Positions 35,001-43,452 of a stretch of DNA of 64,000 nucleotides are shown in pieces. The notes under the pieces were generated by a model. That model was not told where the DNA came from and made no database searches. It saw nothing but the letters and a program-made list of their open reading frames with translations. Within the stretch, counting starts at the first letter, position 1, and every line of letters begins with the position of its first letter. This DNA is from Actinomycetospora lemnae. Its GTDB lineage: Bacteria > Actinomycetota > Actinomycetes > Mycobacteriales > Pseudonocardiaceae. The stretch is taken from the NCBI RefSeq assembly GCF_028737315.1, contig NZ_JAQZAO010000009.1, positions 124,001 to 188,000 on the forward strand, read 5' to 3'. The position numbers were made by a program, and so were the translations under genes.

Positions 35001-36458
35001 GTCGTAGGCCGGGCGGCCGTTTGCGAGTCGCAGTTCGTCAGGCAGGGCGTCGTTGCCGGGGCGAGCGGTGTCGAGCGGGGTGGCGAGGTCGAGGCCTTCG
35101 TCGGTGAGCCAGTCCAGCAGTCCAGCCACATCGTTGCCGTCGGTCAGGCCGAGGGTGTCGGGCAGGGCATCGTTGATCGCCCGAGTGAGGTCGGCACGGG
35201 TCCACGCGGCCTTGCGGGCCTGCACGTCGGCCAGCGCGGTCTCGAGGATCTCCTTGGGAGACCACTCCCCCGCCTGTGGTGGGTCCTGGTCACGCGCGTT
35301 GAGAGCGTCTTCGGCAACGGCGCGCAGGCCTCCGGCGACCTCGTCGCGGAGCTGGGCGTCGACGCGATCGAGGAACTGGCTGCGCGTCTCGCCGTCGTGG
35401 GACTTCGCTCGGCGGGTGGCCATGGTTGCCTGCCGGGAGAGCCGGTCGCGCTCGAGGCCGTTCGCTTCGCGGCCGTGGTGGGCTTCGAACTCGGCGATGA
35501 GCTCAGCGGCCTTCTCGGTGACCGCGCGCCGCCGCGACGAGAACAGGTCGGTGACAGTGTCGTCGATGCCGACGACCTCGCGGGCCTTGCCGTCCGGGCG
35601 CATCGCCAGTCGCAGCCCGAGGGCGTGGGCGAGGTGCTCCTCGGTGGTGCGCTCCCCGACCGCGGCCGCGGCGGGCCGGAACTTGTGGATCGCGCGCGAG
35701 TCGAGAGTGCGCCACTCGTCGTCCTCGTCGCCCGGGGCGCGGTTGAGGATCGGGTTGTGGATGTGCAGCTGCGGGTCGTGGTCACGGGAGTCATGCTGGA
35801 AGAACGACGCGACGACCCACCCGTGCGCGTCGATCCACCGCCCCGCGGCACCGCCGTGGTGCCCGACCCGGGCGTAGCCGGCCTTGTCCTGCAGGTAGGA
35901 CAGGGCGGCGTTGTTACCCGCCCAGATGGCGTCCTCGACAGCCTGGCGGTACTCGCTCCACGCCGCGGCGGCTTCCTCGTCGCCGCCGTTGCGGGCCTTG
36001 ACCTCCTCGGCCTCGAACGCGGTGTGCAGCACGGTGACGCTCTTCTGAACGCTGAACGTGGCGTCCAGAAAGGCGACGTTGTGACGAGCCTGCTTGCCCG
36101 CCTCGACGCGCAGTTCAGCGCGGCGTTCAGCGCTGGCGTCGGGCTCGCGTTCAAACGCGGCGGCGTACAACTCGTCCTCGGTCGCGTACCGGCGTCCGGT
36201 GTGGCCCAGGGTCGGGACCTCGTCCCACCGGTCCGGGTCGACGAACCCCTCGTGCCGCGGGTCGAGGAACCGCTCGTAGATCCCACGCATGTCTTGGGCG
36301 TCGACGAGCCCGCTCAGTCCGAGCTTCTCCGCGCCCCGGCCCCACCAGCGCCCGGGCGGCTCGCCGTCGGTGACCGCGCCGGTGTAGTAGGACTCGCGGC
36401 CCGTCGCGACCTCATTGAGAAGGTAGTCCGGCGAGTAACCGGACGAGACGCTCAGCAT
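32031..36458 (-). CDS. MobF-family conjugative relaxase-helicase (TrwC/TraA-like)
   Basis: 1475 residues. The N-terminal relaxase domain has MLSVSSGYSPDYLLNEV, the tyrosine pair in GRESYYTG and the His triad HDPQLHIHNP. The helicase half has Walker A LVGPAGTGKSFVVG (around residue 560), VVDESAMADT and a UvrD-like C-terminal core with YAGTIHATQGTTVDTSHL. It nicks oriT, attaches covalently to the 5' end and unwinds the plasmid strand. The last 300 residues are acidic and charged. It is the last gene of the minus-strand transfer operon. Start ATG 36458. Confidence 0.95.
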   Translation of the reverse strand: MLSVSSGYSPDYLLNEVATGRESYYTGAVTDGEPPGRWWGRGAEKLGLSGLVDAQDMRGIYERFLDPRHEGFVDPDRWDEVPTLGHTGRRYATEDELYAAAFEREPDASAERRAELRVEAGKQARHNVAFLDATFSVQKSVTVLHTAFEAEEVKARNGGDEEAAAAWSEYRQAVEDAIWAGNNAALSYLQDKAGYARVGHHGGAAGRWIDAHGWVVASFFQHDSRDHDPQLHIHNPILNRAPGDEDDEWRTLDSRAIHKFRPAAAAVGERTTEEHLAHALGLRLAMRPDGKAREVVGIDDTVTDLFSSRRRAVTEKAAELIAEFEAHHGREANGLERDRLSRQATMATRRAKSHDGETRSQFLDRVDAQLRDEVAGGLRAVAEDALNARDQDPPQAGEWSPKEILETALADVQARKAAWTRADLTRAINDALPDTLGLTDGNDVAGLLDWLTDEGLDLATPLDTARPGNDALPDELRLANGRPAYDAPGAKLYATPEHVHTERAMTAAARRGEAAATPAFVADRFLTQLRESGLELGVDQAAAVRGVLTSGAQIETLVGPAGTGKSFVVGTLAKAWSDPELRGAAAGRVFGLATSQIATQVLADEGLDARNIERWLRTQERLAAGAPVEDAAGWRLRANDLVVVDESAMADTTALAAIHEHVDAAGAKLLLVGDHRQLAAVGAGGAMDLLAHAGARYELSETRRFREDWEGPASLRLREGDETVLREYHRHGRLVDAGTLDDAEASASRAWLAETLAGRRSVLVVDTNDQADRLSAILRAELVRLGQVGQHGVRLGRDGNYAGVGDLVAARRNGWELTGHEGNKQGPINRETYRVTTLGEDGALTVAPVHGRDSDGREILGHPISLPSDYVAADVALAYAGTIHATQGTTVDTSHLVAGPGTSRAASYVGLTRGREANTAHVATITGPTDPAQGVTADHSLHRDPVAVLAAVIARDDHADSASALATATESATASGRTRTAGELFADAAHLAATERTSRWLDELAADGTITDHGRARLAAEDGAASLTRILRRAELAGDDPETVLREAVTDRPLDGARNLTNVIHGRIRDAHTFDPEGRTWADWTPATGRADWDRYLSSLANAADQRGAELGEQLATSPPRWLADALGPVPETLAERDQWQDRARSIAAWRELIGHDDAEDALGPAPGPGKVEAYAAYRAAWRALGRPEIDREELEFSDGQLRVRVRAYEREAAWAPRYVANELAGTRQAAARAQQDAQLRHAETDAATDPDDQTRLRAEAEQTATLAQTLEGRAAELSELDDARSRWLAHTAGTRSAAERAKAELAARHADDEPEERTTAAEWLAAHRAAVADDEAHRDVTEDDVSDRPSDLHQHELVDVDRDEADHDGEDHEVEPSEPDIREVAASEPSPVAEDHVRVPTADETSAAVEKANRALAEIRAREDADAREEAEHRAEQLTHWQARDEEVETPDDSSEPVDGLDAENADDLDDVDA

Positions 36459-36505
36459 CCGAGCGACCTCGTGAAGATCGACAACGCTGGCTCCGCAAGG
36501 ACGTC

Positions 36506-36565
36506 GGCATCACGCCGTTCTTCGGGCCGGCCGAAGGCCGGCCCGGGCCCTCGGATCGTGATGCC
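36506..36565. other. Nested inverted repeats, candidate oriT
   Basis: GGCATCACG (36506-36514) and CGTGATGCC (36557-36565) are perfect 9-bp arms. Inside them GGGCCGGCC (36524-36532) and GGCCGGCCC (36536-36544) form a second perfect 9-bp hairpin with a 3-base loop. The flank toward the next gene has repeated TGATCTTT stretches (about 36580-36700), AT-richer than the surroundings. Position at the relaxase start fits an origin of transfer; a terminator for the upstream genes is the alternative. Confidence 0.55.
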
Positions 36566-36735
36566 TAGGTGTGCGTCTTCTGATCTTTCCCTTGATCTTT
36601 TCGTCTCGGTGTCTTGTCGGTCGTGTCTGGTCGTCTGTTCGGCGTAGTGATCGGTGTCGGGAAGTGGTCTTGGTTCTTGATCTTTTTCTTGGCTCTGGTT
36701 CTTGCTGGTGGTCGTGGTGATCGGCTGGTGGTTGG

Positions 36736-37599
36736 TCATGGTTGGGCCTCGTCGGTGGGGTCGGGGTCGCTGGTGTTGATCAGGTGCAGGGGTAGTGGTC
36801 GGTCTCGGAGCGTTTTGAGCGCGGCCGCGGCGGTGCCGCGTGAGACGCCGGCGGCGGTCTCGAGCTCGGTGACCGTCGGCCAGGCGCCGTGGCGCTGCGC
36901 GTGGCGCGACGCGGTCCCCTCGGCCCGGTCGCGGGCCGGCGAGGACGCAGTCCGTGACCGGGCAGGGTTGCCCGGGCTGTCCCCGGCCGTGCGCTCGTCG
37001 CCTGCTTCCGTAGCGCTGCTCGTCGACGGCCGTACGGGAGCGGACAGCGCCTCGGACTGAACACCCGGCGTGGTGAACGGCCCGGGTTGAACGCTGCCGG
37101 GCTGAACGACCACCGGGTCGGACACCTCGTCGTGCGCCGGTCGCGTCTGAACGACGTCGGAAGGCCCGGGCTCCGCGGTCGCTAGGAGGTAGAGCAGGTG
37201 GGCGACGACTGCCGCCGCGATCGCCGGCCACGCGCCGACCCCGAACCGCAGCGCCGGGGCGACCTCCACGGTGGGTCCGCCGGCGAGGTAGGCGGCCTGG
37301 GCGAGCCCGGACAGGCCGGCCGCGGTGACGACGACGGTCCAGGCGTAGCGGGCCGGGCGCCCGCGCAGGCGGGCGGTGGCGCCGTAGGCGACCAGGGCGA
37401 GCCCGTCGGTGATCAGCGGGTAGAGCCACGCGATGCTGGTCGGCACCCGCGCCGCCACGGCGACCTCGAACAATCCGTGGGCGGTGGCGATGGCCGCGCC
37501 GAGCGCGACCGCCAGGCCCGGCAGCCACAGCAGCGCACCTTTCCCGCCGCGGAGAGCCGTCGGAGGCTCGCCCTTGCCGGCAGCGCGCTTCTCGACCAT
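36736..37599 (-). CDS. DUF2637-type membrane protein of actinobacterial plasmids (SpdB-like)
   Basis: 287 residues. The N-terminal half has four spans ([79 protein letters not shown]), the DUF2637 layout. A hydrophilic linker leads to a winged-helix-like end, TVTELETAAGVSRGTAAAAL. Members are encoded in conjugative plasmids and integrative elements of actinobacteria and are thought to aid spread. Start ATG 37599, seven bases after the preceding gene. Confidence 0.8.
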   Translation of the reverse strand: MVEKRAAGKGEPPTALRGGKGALLWLPGLAVALGAAIATAHGLFEVAVAARVPTSIAWLYPLITDGLALVAYGATARLRGRPARYAWTVVVTAAGLSGLAQAAYLAGGPTVEVAPALRFGVGAWPAIAAAVVAHLLYLLATAEPGPSDVVQTRPAHDEVSDPVVVQPGSVQPGPFTTPGVQSEALSAPVRPSTSSATEAGDERTAGDSPGNPARSRTASSPARDRAEGTASRHAQRHGAWPTVTELETAAGVSRGTAAAALKTLRDRPLPLHLINTSDPDPTDEAQP

Positions 37600-37605
37600 C
37601 GAGCT

Positions 37606-37989
37606 TCACTCCGCGTCGGCGTCGTCGGCGCCGTGCTCGGCTGCGCGGTCGTCGGCGTGCCAGCGGTTGAGCTGCTCGCGGCGGGCCTGGTCCGGGAGCG
37701 TCTGCGTGTGGTCCTGGTGGGCTAACCCGCGGTTCGCGGCCTGGGCCGCGGTGGGGCGCCTCGCCGGGTCGCGTGCTGCTTGCCGGTCGAGGTCGGCGAC
37801 CGCTTCGCGGAGGTCGTCGAGGGAGCCGCAGAAGCAGTGGAACTGGTCGGGGGCGATCGCGTTCATGTGCGCGAAGTAGATGTCGCTGAGCCGGTCCCAC
37901 TCGGCGCGCTCGGCGGCTTCCCGAGCGCGCTGCTCCGCCCGCGTTTCAGCCGTAGCGTCGGCCTGTTCGGCGGCGGTCAACGCGACCAC
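37606..37989 (-). CDS. Hypothetical transfer-module protein
   Basis: About 127 residues from GTG 37989 (TTG 37980 also possible; both overlap the previous stop). Charged and helical: AETRAEQRAREAAERAEW, then a Cys-containing DQFHCFCGSLDDLREAVADL and an acidic end DRAAEHGADDADAE. The HCFCG piece could bind metal. Similar REQLxRWHxDD motifs occur at the C-terminus of the 657-residue protein at 38702 (REQLQRWHDDDH), which suggests shared ancestry or a shared partner. Confidence 0.7.
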   Translation of the reverse strand: MVALTAAEQADATAETRAEQRAREAAERAEWDRLSDIYFAHMNAIAPDQFHCFCGSLDDLREAVADLDRQAARDPARRPTAAQAANRGLAHQDHTQTLPDQARREQLNRWHADDRAAEHGADDADAE

Positions 37990-38705
37990 CCCTCGCGGGC
38001 GCGGCCACCGTCGACCGCCGCCCCGATGCCCGAACCGTGGCGTCCCGTTGGCTCGTCGAAGGCCGGCTCGGGCGGGGCGTCGTCGCGGGCGGCGGCCCAC
38101 CACCAGGCGATCGACGTCGCCGCGTCGGCGCCGGGGACCGGGGTGGCACCGAGGGGGGTGCTGTTCCAGCCGGGGCGGGTCTGGTGGCGTTCCCGCGAGC
38201 AGGAGCCGACCGCGGTGCGCAGGCGGCGCACGACGCCGGGGCGTTGGCGGTCGTGCCAGTCCCCGGCCAGCTGCACCGAGGCGCCGCAGCCCTCGTAGGC
38301 GGCGCGCCAGGCGTGGGAGAGCCAGAGCAGCTCCTCGATGACATCGGGGTGCCAGAGCCAGCACTCGGGCAGCACCGCCGCCCCGTCGGGGTAGCGCAGG
38401 AAGACCGCGTGCAGCCAGCGACACAGCTCGTCGAGCAACACCGCAACGGCTTCGGAGTCAGTCGGTGCGGTCAGCCACGAGGGCGACACGGTCGGGCCCG
38501 GGCGCGCGGGGACGGCGGCGACGGCGTCGGCGAGCTGGGCGACGGTGCGGGCTAGGTCGTCGACCCGGGTCGGAGTGCCGACCAGGGCTTCCAGGCCGCG
38601 GCGCAGCCCGTCGACCTCGCGGGCCAGCCCGGCCAGTGCCTCGACCCGAGCGAACTCGTCGCCGTCGCTCCCGCCGCCGGGCGGTCCGAGTGGGCGGCGG
38701 GTCAT
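37977..38705 (-). CDS. DUF4913-like plasmid protein
   Basis: 242 residues from ATG 38705, which overlaps the previous stop (ATGA). An N-terminal coiled-coil-like part (LAREVDGLRRGLEALVG) precedes a domain with LLDELCRWLHAVFLRYPDG, PECWLWHPDVIEELLWLSHA and WRAAYEG, the recognisable core of DUF4913 proteins in actinobacterial mobile elements. Function unknown. Its stop overlaps the next gene. Confidence 0.75.
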   Translation of the reverse strand: MTRRPLGPPGGGSDGDEFARVEALAGLAREVDGLRRGLEALVGTPTRVDDLARTVAQLADAVAAVPARPGPTVSPSWLTAPTDSEAVAVLLDELCRWLHAVFLRYPDGAAVLPECWLWHPDVIEELLWLSHAWRAAYEGCGASVQLAGDWHDRQRPGVVRRLRTAVGSCSRERHQTRPGWNSTPLGATPVPGADAATSIAWWWAAARDDAPPEPAFDEPTGRHGSGIGAAVDGGRAREGWSR

Positions 38706-40675
38706 CGGGTCCACCCCGGCTCGCCGTCGCCCAAGCCGTCCTGGGTGTCCTGCTGCGTCTCCGTCGGGGCGTCGGTGACGCGGTGGTCGTCGTCGTGCCA
38801 GCGCTGGAGCTGTTCGCGGCGTTCCTCGCCCTCGGCGCTCGCTTCCCGAGCGGCGATCGCACTACGGAGGTCCTCGATGCGCTGGCGCAGCCGCTGCGGG
38901 TCGTCGGGGGCCTCGAGCTGCCCGTCGTCGTGGTCCCTCGCCGGGTCGCAGGTGCCAGCCGCCCAGGCGCCGGTGGAGGGCCACCACCGCCCCCGCGGGT
39001 CCGTGAACGGGTCGTCAGCGCTGTCGCCGGTAGCAGGGACGTCGAGGGCGGCCTGGTCGGCGAGACGGTCGCCGGCGACGCGGTCCTCGCCGTGCCAGTC
39101 CTCGACGGTGGCGAGCGCGTCGAAGTCCGGTTCGTCGTCCGCGAGGTCGTCGAGGGCGTCGCGCTCGGGCAGCGGGGCGAGGCCGGCGAGGGCCTCGAGC
39201 CGTCGGTACTGCGCCCACGCGTGGGGGTCGTGGTCGTGGGCCCAGTCGGAGTGGACCGCGCGCTCGCGGGCGGCGTCGAGGGCGTCGTCGACCTCGGTGT
39301 TTGTCGGCGGCGACCAGCCCGACGCGGGCGGGACGTTCTCTGCGAGCCACGAGGTGCGTGCCGCGGCTTCGGCGTCCGAAGCGGGCTCGCGCCAGTCCGG
39401 GTCGCCGTAGTCCGCGGCCGGGTTGAACGGCGAGGTCTCGTCGGGCCGGCTGTCGAGGTAGGCCTCGTGCTCGTCCGCGGACCACCGCGCCGGCTGCGTC
39501 GGTCGGGCGGCGCGGACCTGCTCGGCCAGCGTCGCGCGTTCGTCGGCGCTCAGCGCGCGGACCCCGCCGGGCGCGGCCGGGTCGACCAGGACGAACCCGT
39601 CGCGCTCGGCGATCGCGGAGGAGGCCTCCCCGTCGACCGCGCCCAGGTCCTTCGCACCGGCTCGTCCGTCGAGGCGGACGACCTGCCCGGTGTCGGGGTC
39701 GGTGTAGACGTCGGTGTCCGGGTCGTAGCCCGCGACATCCAGCCCCGCGGCCTGGGCCAGGCTCTGCGCGCGATCCGCGCGCTCCCCCACCGTCAGCTCG
39801 CCGCCAGCACCGCGCGCGGCGGTGCTCGGGACGCGGTCGGCGGCGAGGCCGAGGGCGGGTTCGCTGGACGGCAGCGCACCGTCGAGCTGCTGGCGCCACG
39901 TGGCGGCCTCAGCGGCCAGCGCGTGGTCGTAGTCCTCGCGGACCAGACCGATGTAGCCGGCGACCTGGGCCGGGACGCTGATCGCGGGCTGTCCGGCGGC
40001 GCGGCGCTCGGCTTCGTCCCATGCGGCGTCGAGGTCGCGCAGCGCGGCGGCCTGGTCAGCGGCGCTTCCGGTGTGGGCGATCTCGTCGCAGTAGGCGGCC
40101 CGGGCGATGAGCTCCCGGTCGGTGAGCTGCGCGGGCGGCAGGGTCGGGTCCGGCGTCGGCCACGCCGGGTGAGCTGCGGCAGCGCCGGTGTCGTGGTCGG
40201 CGGTCTCGCTCATCGAAGCCTCCTGTACTGGTGCGGCCGGCTCGTCGTGACCGAGCTCGTGCTGGGGCTCGTCGGCATCGAGGCGGTAGCGGTCGTGATC
40301 GAACTCGAGGCCCGCCGCCAGCGCGGCGGCCTCCGCGCGCGTGAGCTGCCGGGCGTGGTCGGCGCGAGCCGCCTCGGCGGTGGTGCCCGTCGCGGCGGCG
40401 ACGTCGTCCCAGGTGGCGCCCTCGGCGCGGGCCGCGGCCACGGTCTGCCAGCGCCAGCCCTTGAGCAGCGAGGCGAGTTCGTGCTGTGCGGCCAGCGCCG
40501 CGGTCCTCGACGGCGCCTCCTGGCCGTCGAGGAGGGCGTGCAGCGCGGCCGCGCGCTCGGTGTCGCCGGCGTTGGCGGCACGGCCGGCGGCGCGGGCGAG
40601 GACGTCGCGCCTGTTCCACGCCTGCCAGGTCGCCAGCAACCCCTCGAGGCCCGGCGAGGGCTCGAGCGGGCTCAC
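38702..40675 (-). CDS. Large acidic hypothetical protein of the transfer operon
   Basis: 657 residues from GTG 40675 (GTGA overlap with the coupling protein stop). Residues 1-110 are helical with an HTH-like TWDDVAAATGTTAEAARADH. The rest is very rich in Asp, Glu and Ala with low-complexity stretches (ADYGDPDWREPASDAEAA, RDALDDLADDEPDFDAL) and YDPDTDVYTDPDTGQVV. It ends in REQLQRWHDDDHRVTDAP. Not recognised; the acidic character suggests a DNA-mimic or scaffold, which is inference. Confidence 0.75.
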   Translation of the reverse strand: MSPLEPSPGLEGLLATWQAWNRRDVLARAAGRAANAGDTERAAALHALLDGQEAPSRTAALAAQHELASLLKGWRWQTVAAARAEGATWDDVAAATGTTAEAARADHARQLTRAEAAALAAGLEFDHDRYRLDADEPQHELGHDEPAAPVQEASMSETADHDTGAAAAHPAWPTPDPTLPPAQLTDRELIARAAYCDEIAHTGSAADQAAALRDLDAAWDEAERRAAGQPAISVPAQVAGYIGLVREDYDHALAAEAATWRQQLDGALPSSEPALGLAADRVPSTAARGAGGELTVGERADRAQSLAQAAGLDVAGYDPDTDVYTDPDTGQVVRLDGRAGAKDLGAVDGEASSAIAERDGFVLVDPAAPGGVRALSADERATLAEQVRAARPTQPARWSADEHEAYLDSRPDETSPFNPAADYGDPDWREPASDAEAAARTSWLAENVPPASGWSPPTNTEVDDALDAARERAVHSDWAHDHDPHAWAQYRRLEALAGLAPLPERDALDDLADDEPDFDALATVEDWHGEDRVAGDRLADQAALDVPATGDSADDPFTDPRGRWWPSTGAWAAGTCDPARDHDDGQLEAPDDPQRLRQRIEDLRSAIAAREASAEGEERREQLQRWHDDDHRVTDAPTETQQDTQDGLGDGEPGWTR

Positions 40676-42573
40676 CGCCACCACGTCCCCTCGCCGCGGT
40701 CCTCCTCGCCGATCACGGGCTCGACCACCGGTTCGACGTCGATGACCAACGGAGGTCCGGCGTCCGACGGCGGGCGAGGTACCGGCACGGTCGTCGCGCT
40801 GCGGCGCCGGGTCGCCAGCCGGTGCCACAGGTCGGTCAGACGGGTCTGCACGGTGCGCCGGCGCGGGGTGGCCAACCGGCGCACGACGGCGGCGAGGCCG
40901 ACATCGGCCCAGGCGCGGACGCGCTGCCAGCGACCCCGCCAGCCGGTCGCGACCTGCTGCCGCTGGGCGCGGACGTCGGTGCGGGTCCAGGCCATGCGGG
41001 CCCGCCCGATCACCGGGGCGATCCCTCGCCGGTACACCACGACCTTCCCAACCGGGAGGTTCGCGATCTGCGCCGGGGCGAGCACCGGCACCTTGCGCAC
41101 CGTCCGGCTTGCGACCCGGCCGTGGAGGTCGGTGGTGGTGACCCGTTCGTCGCGCTCCCCGGCCAGGGTCGACCAGAAGTGCAGGTCGGCCTGGTCGCGG
41201 GTGCCGCCGAACAACATGACCGAGCCGGTGTTGTTCAGGATCGTGGCGGTCTTGTGCTCGCCGTAGCGGGCGAGCAGCTGCGCTCTGGATTGGAAGGGGG
41301 CGATGATCGTGACCCCGCGCCCGCCCATGTCCGCGGTCCAGTTCTCCAGCGGCACCGGTGAGATGAGTGCCGCCTCGTCCAGCGCCAGCAGCAACGGCGG
41401 GTCCAACCGCCCCGAGGGCCTGGCCACGGCGAGCCGGCGGGCTTCGCGGGCGATGTGCCCGGTCAGCGCGCACACCAGCGGGCCGGTGTCGGCCTCCTCG
41501 GCACCGAGCAGGAACACCGTGGCCCGCGCGGCGAGCAGCTCCTCCACGTCGAAGTTGCGCCCGGACGCCGCGGCCGCGGCGGCGGGATGGTTCAGCCACC
41601 CGAGGGCCGGCATGATCGAGTTGGTGATGCTGGTTCGGGTGCGGTCGTTGGTGGTGACGAACTGCTCGGCCGCCTTGTCAAAGGTCTCCACCTGACTGCG
41701 ACGCAGCAGCGCCGGCACCTCGCGGGCGGCACGGTCGTTGTCGGCGACCCAGCCGAGCACGTCGCGCATCGACCCGCCTCCGAGCGCCGCGGCGTGCAGC
41801 AGGGCCGCCAGCACCCGGCGGGCCTGGGCGTCCCACCGCTCCGCGTCCCCGGAGGTGGCGCGGGAGGTGGCCGAGACCATGTCGGTGGCGCGTTCCATCG
41901 CGGTCACCGGGTCGGTGCAGCCGGTCAGCGGGTCGAAACTGATCGTCGAACGGAGGCCGCCGAGCCCGACCGGGTTGAACACGAACACCGGCCCGCGGCT
42001 CTTCTGCCGGATCGGGGCGCACAGCTCGAGCAGGTCGATGCGGGTCGAGGTGACGACGGCGGCGCCGGGGGCGTCGAGGACGCGGCCGGCGAGCCAGCCG
42101 GTCTTGCCGGTGCGCGGGCCACCGAAGACCAGGGTCACGTCCTCGATCGAGGACCACACCCGCTGCAGCCCGACCCGGCACAGCTCCACCCCGACCGCCG
42201 ACGTCGGCGTCGCCCACCCCTCGCGGCGCACCAACGAGCCAAGCGACGGCCGCACCGTGCTCCCGCGGCGTCGCGTCGCGACCGTGCCCGCGTGCCGGGC
42301 AATGTCGATCGTGGACGCGACCCCCGCGCGGCGCCGCGACCGCGCCGACCACCGCGTGACCGTCGCCCGGGAGCGGGACCAGCGGTGCCACAGGACCAGC
42401 GCGAGCACGGCGCTCCCGACCAGCAGCGCCGGCCACGACAGCGCCTGCAGCAGCGTCGTCGCGGGCAGCGCCGCCAGCGCCCCGCACACCAATGCCGGCC
42501 GGACCGCGCCCCGCATCAGCTGCACCACGGAGGCGCCCACCAGCAGCACCAAGATCAGCAGCGTCGCCATCAC
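40672..42573 (-). CDS. Type IV coupling protein (TraD/TraG/VirD4-like ATPase)
   Basis: 633 residues from GTG 42573, overlapping the previous stop. Two N-terminal spans (LLILVLLVGASVVQLM, LLVGSAVLALVLWHRW) precede the ATPase: Walker A LVFGGPRTGKTGWLAG, Walker B LLLALDEAALI, then a TraM-recognition-type segment GGRGVTIIAPFQSRAQLLARYG and ILNNTGSVMLFGG. It links the relaxase-DNA complex to the export channel. No separate channel ATPase is visible in the window. Confidence 0.92.
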   Translation of the reverse strand: MMATLLILVLLVGASVVQLMRGAVRPALVCGALAALPATTLLQALSWPALLVGSAVLALVLWHRWSRSRATVTRWSARSRRRAGVASTIDIARHAGTVATRRRGSTVRPSLGSLVRREGWATPTSAVGVELCRVGLQRVWSSIEDVTLVFGGPRTGKTGWLAGRVLDAPGAAVVTSTRIDLLELCAPIRQKSRGPVFVFNPVGLGGLRSTISFDPLTGCTDPVTAMERATDMVSATSRATSGDAERWDAQARRVLAALLHAAALGGGSMRDVLGWVADNDRAAREVPALLRRSQVETFDKAAEQFVTTNDRTRTSITNSIMPALGWLNHPAAAAAASGRNFDVEELLAARATVFLLGAEEADTGPLVCALTGHIAREARRLAVARPSGRLDPPLLLALDEAALISPVPLENWTADMGGRGVTIIAPFQSRAQLLARYGEHKTATILNNTGSVMLFGGTRDQADLHFWSTLAGERDERVTTTDLHGRVASRTVRKVPVLAPAQIANLPVGKVVVYRRGIAPVIGRARMAWTRTDVRAQRQQVATGWRGRWQRVRAWADVGLAAVVRRLATPRRRTVQTRLTDLWHRLATRRRSATTVPVPRPPSDAGPPLVIDVEPVVEPVIGEEDRGEGTWWR

Positions 42574-42926
42574 CGTGACCACCTGTTCTCAGGCGGCGGC
42601 AGCTCACCGGCGTCGGTGACGTCGGCGAGCCAGTAGCCCCCCGCGTGGTGCGCGAGCTGGAAGCGCACGGGCTCGCCGGTGATGCGGTGGGCCCAGGCCT
42701 GCGCGGCGTCGTCGGTCAGCGGCTCGTCGGTACGGCCGGCCACGACGCCGTCGATGAACAACGCCCACGTGATCGGCTCACCGCACGGCACGTCCCCGAG
42801 CACCAGCCCGAGCACGCTCCTGGCGACGTCGGCGCGGACCAGCTCGATCCCGAGCAGCAGCGGCACGGTCGCGTGCGCCTGGTTGTCCGGTGCCGGTGTC
42901 GTGCTCGTCGGTCGGCGGTTACGCAT
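42570..42926 (-). CDS. Hypothetical 118-residue transfer-operon protein
   Basis: Starts at ATG 42926, overlapping the previous stop by eight bases, and its stop overlaps the coupling protein start. The core reads LGIELVRADVARSVLGLVLGD, then ITWALFIDGVVAGRTDEPLT and RFQLAHHAGGYWLADVTDAG, a small alpha/beta domain. Not recognised. Conserved place before the coupling protein argues it is real. Confidence 0.7.
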   Translation of the reverse strand: MRNRRPTSTTPAPDNQAHATVPLLLGIELVRADVARSVLGLVLGDVPCGEPITWALFIDGVVAGRTDEPLTDDAAQAWAHRITGEPVRFQLAHHAGGYWLADVTDAGELPPPENRWSR

Positions 42927-43452
42927 CGGTGCCTCCTTCGGTCCTCCACGCCTCGAGCGCTGCGACGCGGCGAGGGCAGTCGTCGTGATGGCCGGTCTCG
43001 CGGTCGTCGGGGTGCGAGGCGAACGGGCCGGCATCGCGCACCCGTGCCGCGCACGTCGTGCACGTCCACACCGCCGACGCCGGCGCCCCGGCCCGGGGCG
43101 AGGGCGCGGGCGGTCGGTGCTCGACCAGCCACTCCCACGCCGCCTCCGCCCGGCTCGTTCCGCCGGGTTCTGCACGCAGGTCCAGCGCCTCACCGACGTC
43201 GTCCCAGGTGCGACCCGCGCCTCGGGCCCGCAGCGCCCACTCCCGCAGGGCACCTGTGGCCACCTCGGCGACCAGGCGGCCTGCCTGCACTCCTGCGAGG
43301 GGTTCGTCCAGCACCGGGCGCGACAGCCCGTGGAAGCCCTCGACCGGCTCCATCGCCTCGGTGGCGCCGAACGCCGACACCGCCACGCGCCGCACGTGCT
43401 CGCGCGTCGACCACGCGGCTTGCTCCCGCCGGCTGACCTCGATCGCGCTCAC
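42919..43452 (-). CDS. Hypothetical protein with a zinc-finger-like Cys/His cluster
   Basis: 177 residues from GTG 43452 (GTGA overlap with whiB). A helical N-terminal part includes GRTWDDVGEALDLRAEPGG, a possible DNA-binding helix-turn-helix also seen as TWDDVAAATG in the 657-residue protein. The C-terminal part WTCTTCAARVRDAG ... GHHDDCPRRV has a CxxC plus HH..C arrangement that could bind zinc. Function unknown. Confidence 0.72.
   Translation of the reverse strand: MSAIEVSRREQAAWSTREHVRRVAVSAFGATEAMEPVEGFHGLSRPVLDEPLAGVQAGRLVAEVATGALREWALRARGAGRTWDDVGEALDLRAEPGGTSRAEAAWEWLVEHRPPAPSPRAGAPASAVWTCTTCAARVRDAGPFASHPDDRETGHHDDCPRRVAALEAWRTEGGTDA

Noticed and set aside
36452-37900. A 482-codon minus-strand open frame through the oriT candidate
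   Set aside because: It is an Arg-rich shadow of the DUF2637 gene in another frame that runs on through the palindromes; the DUF2637 frame has real membrane spans.
38465-41266. A 933-codon plus-strand open frame across the transfer operon
   Set aside because: It covers the opposite strand of three coupled genes, has biased composition and no recognisable domain.
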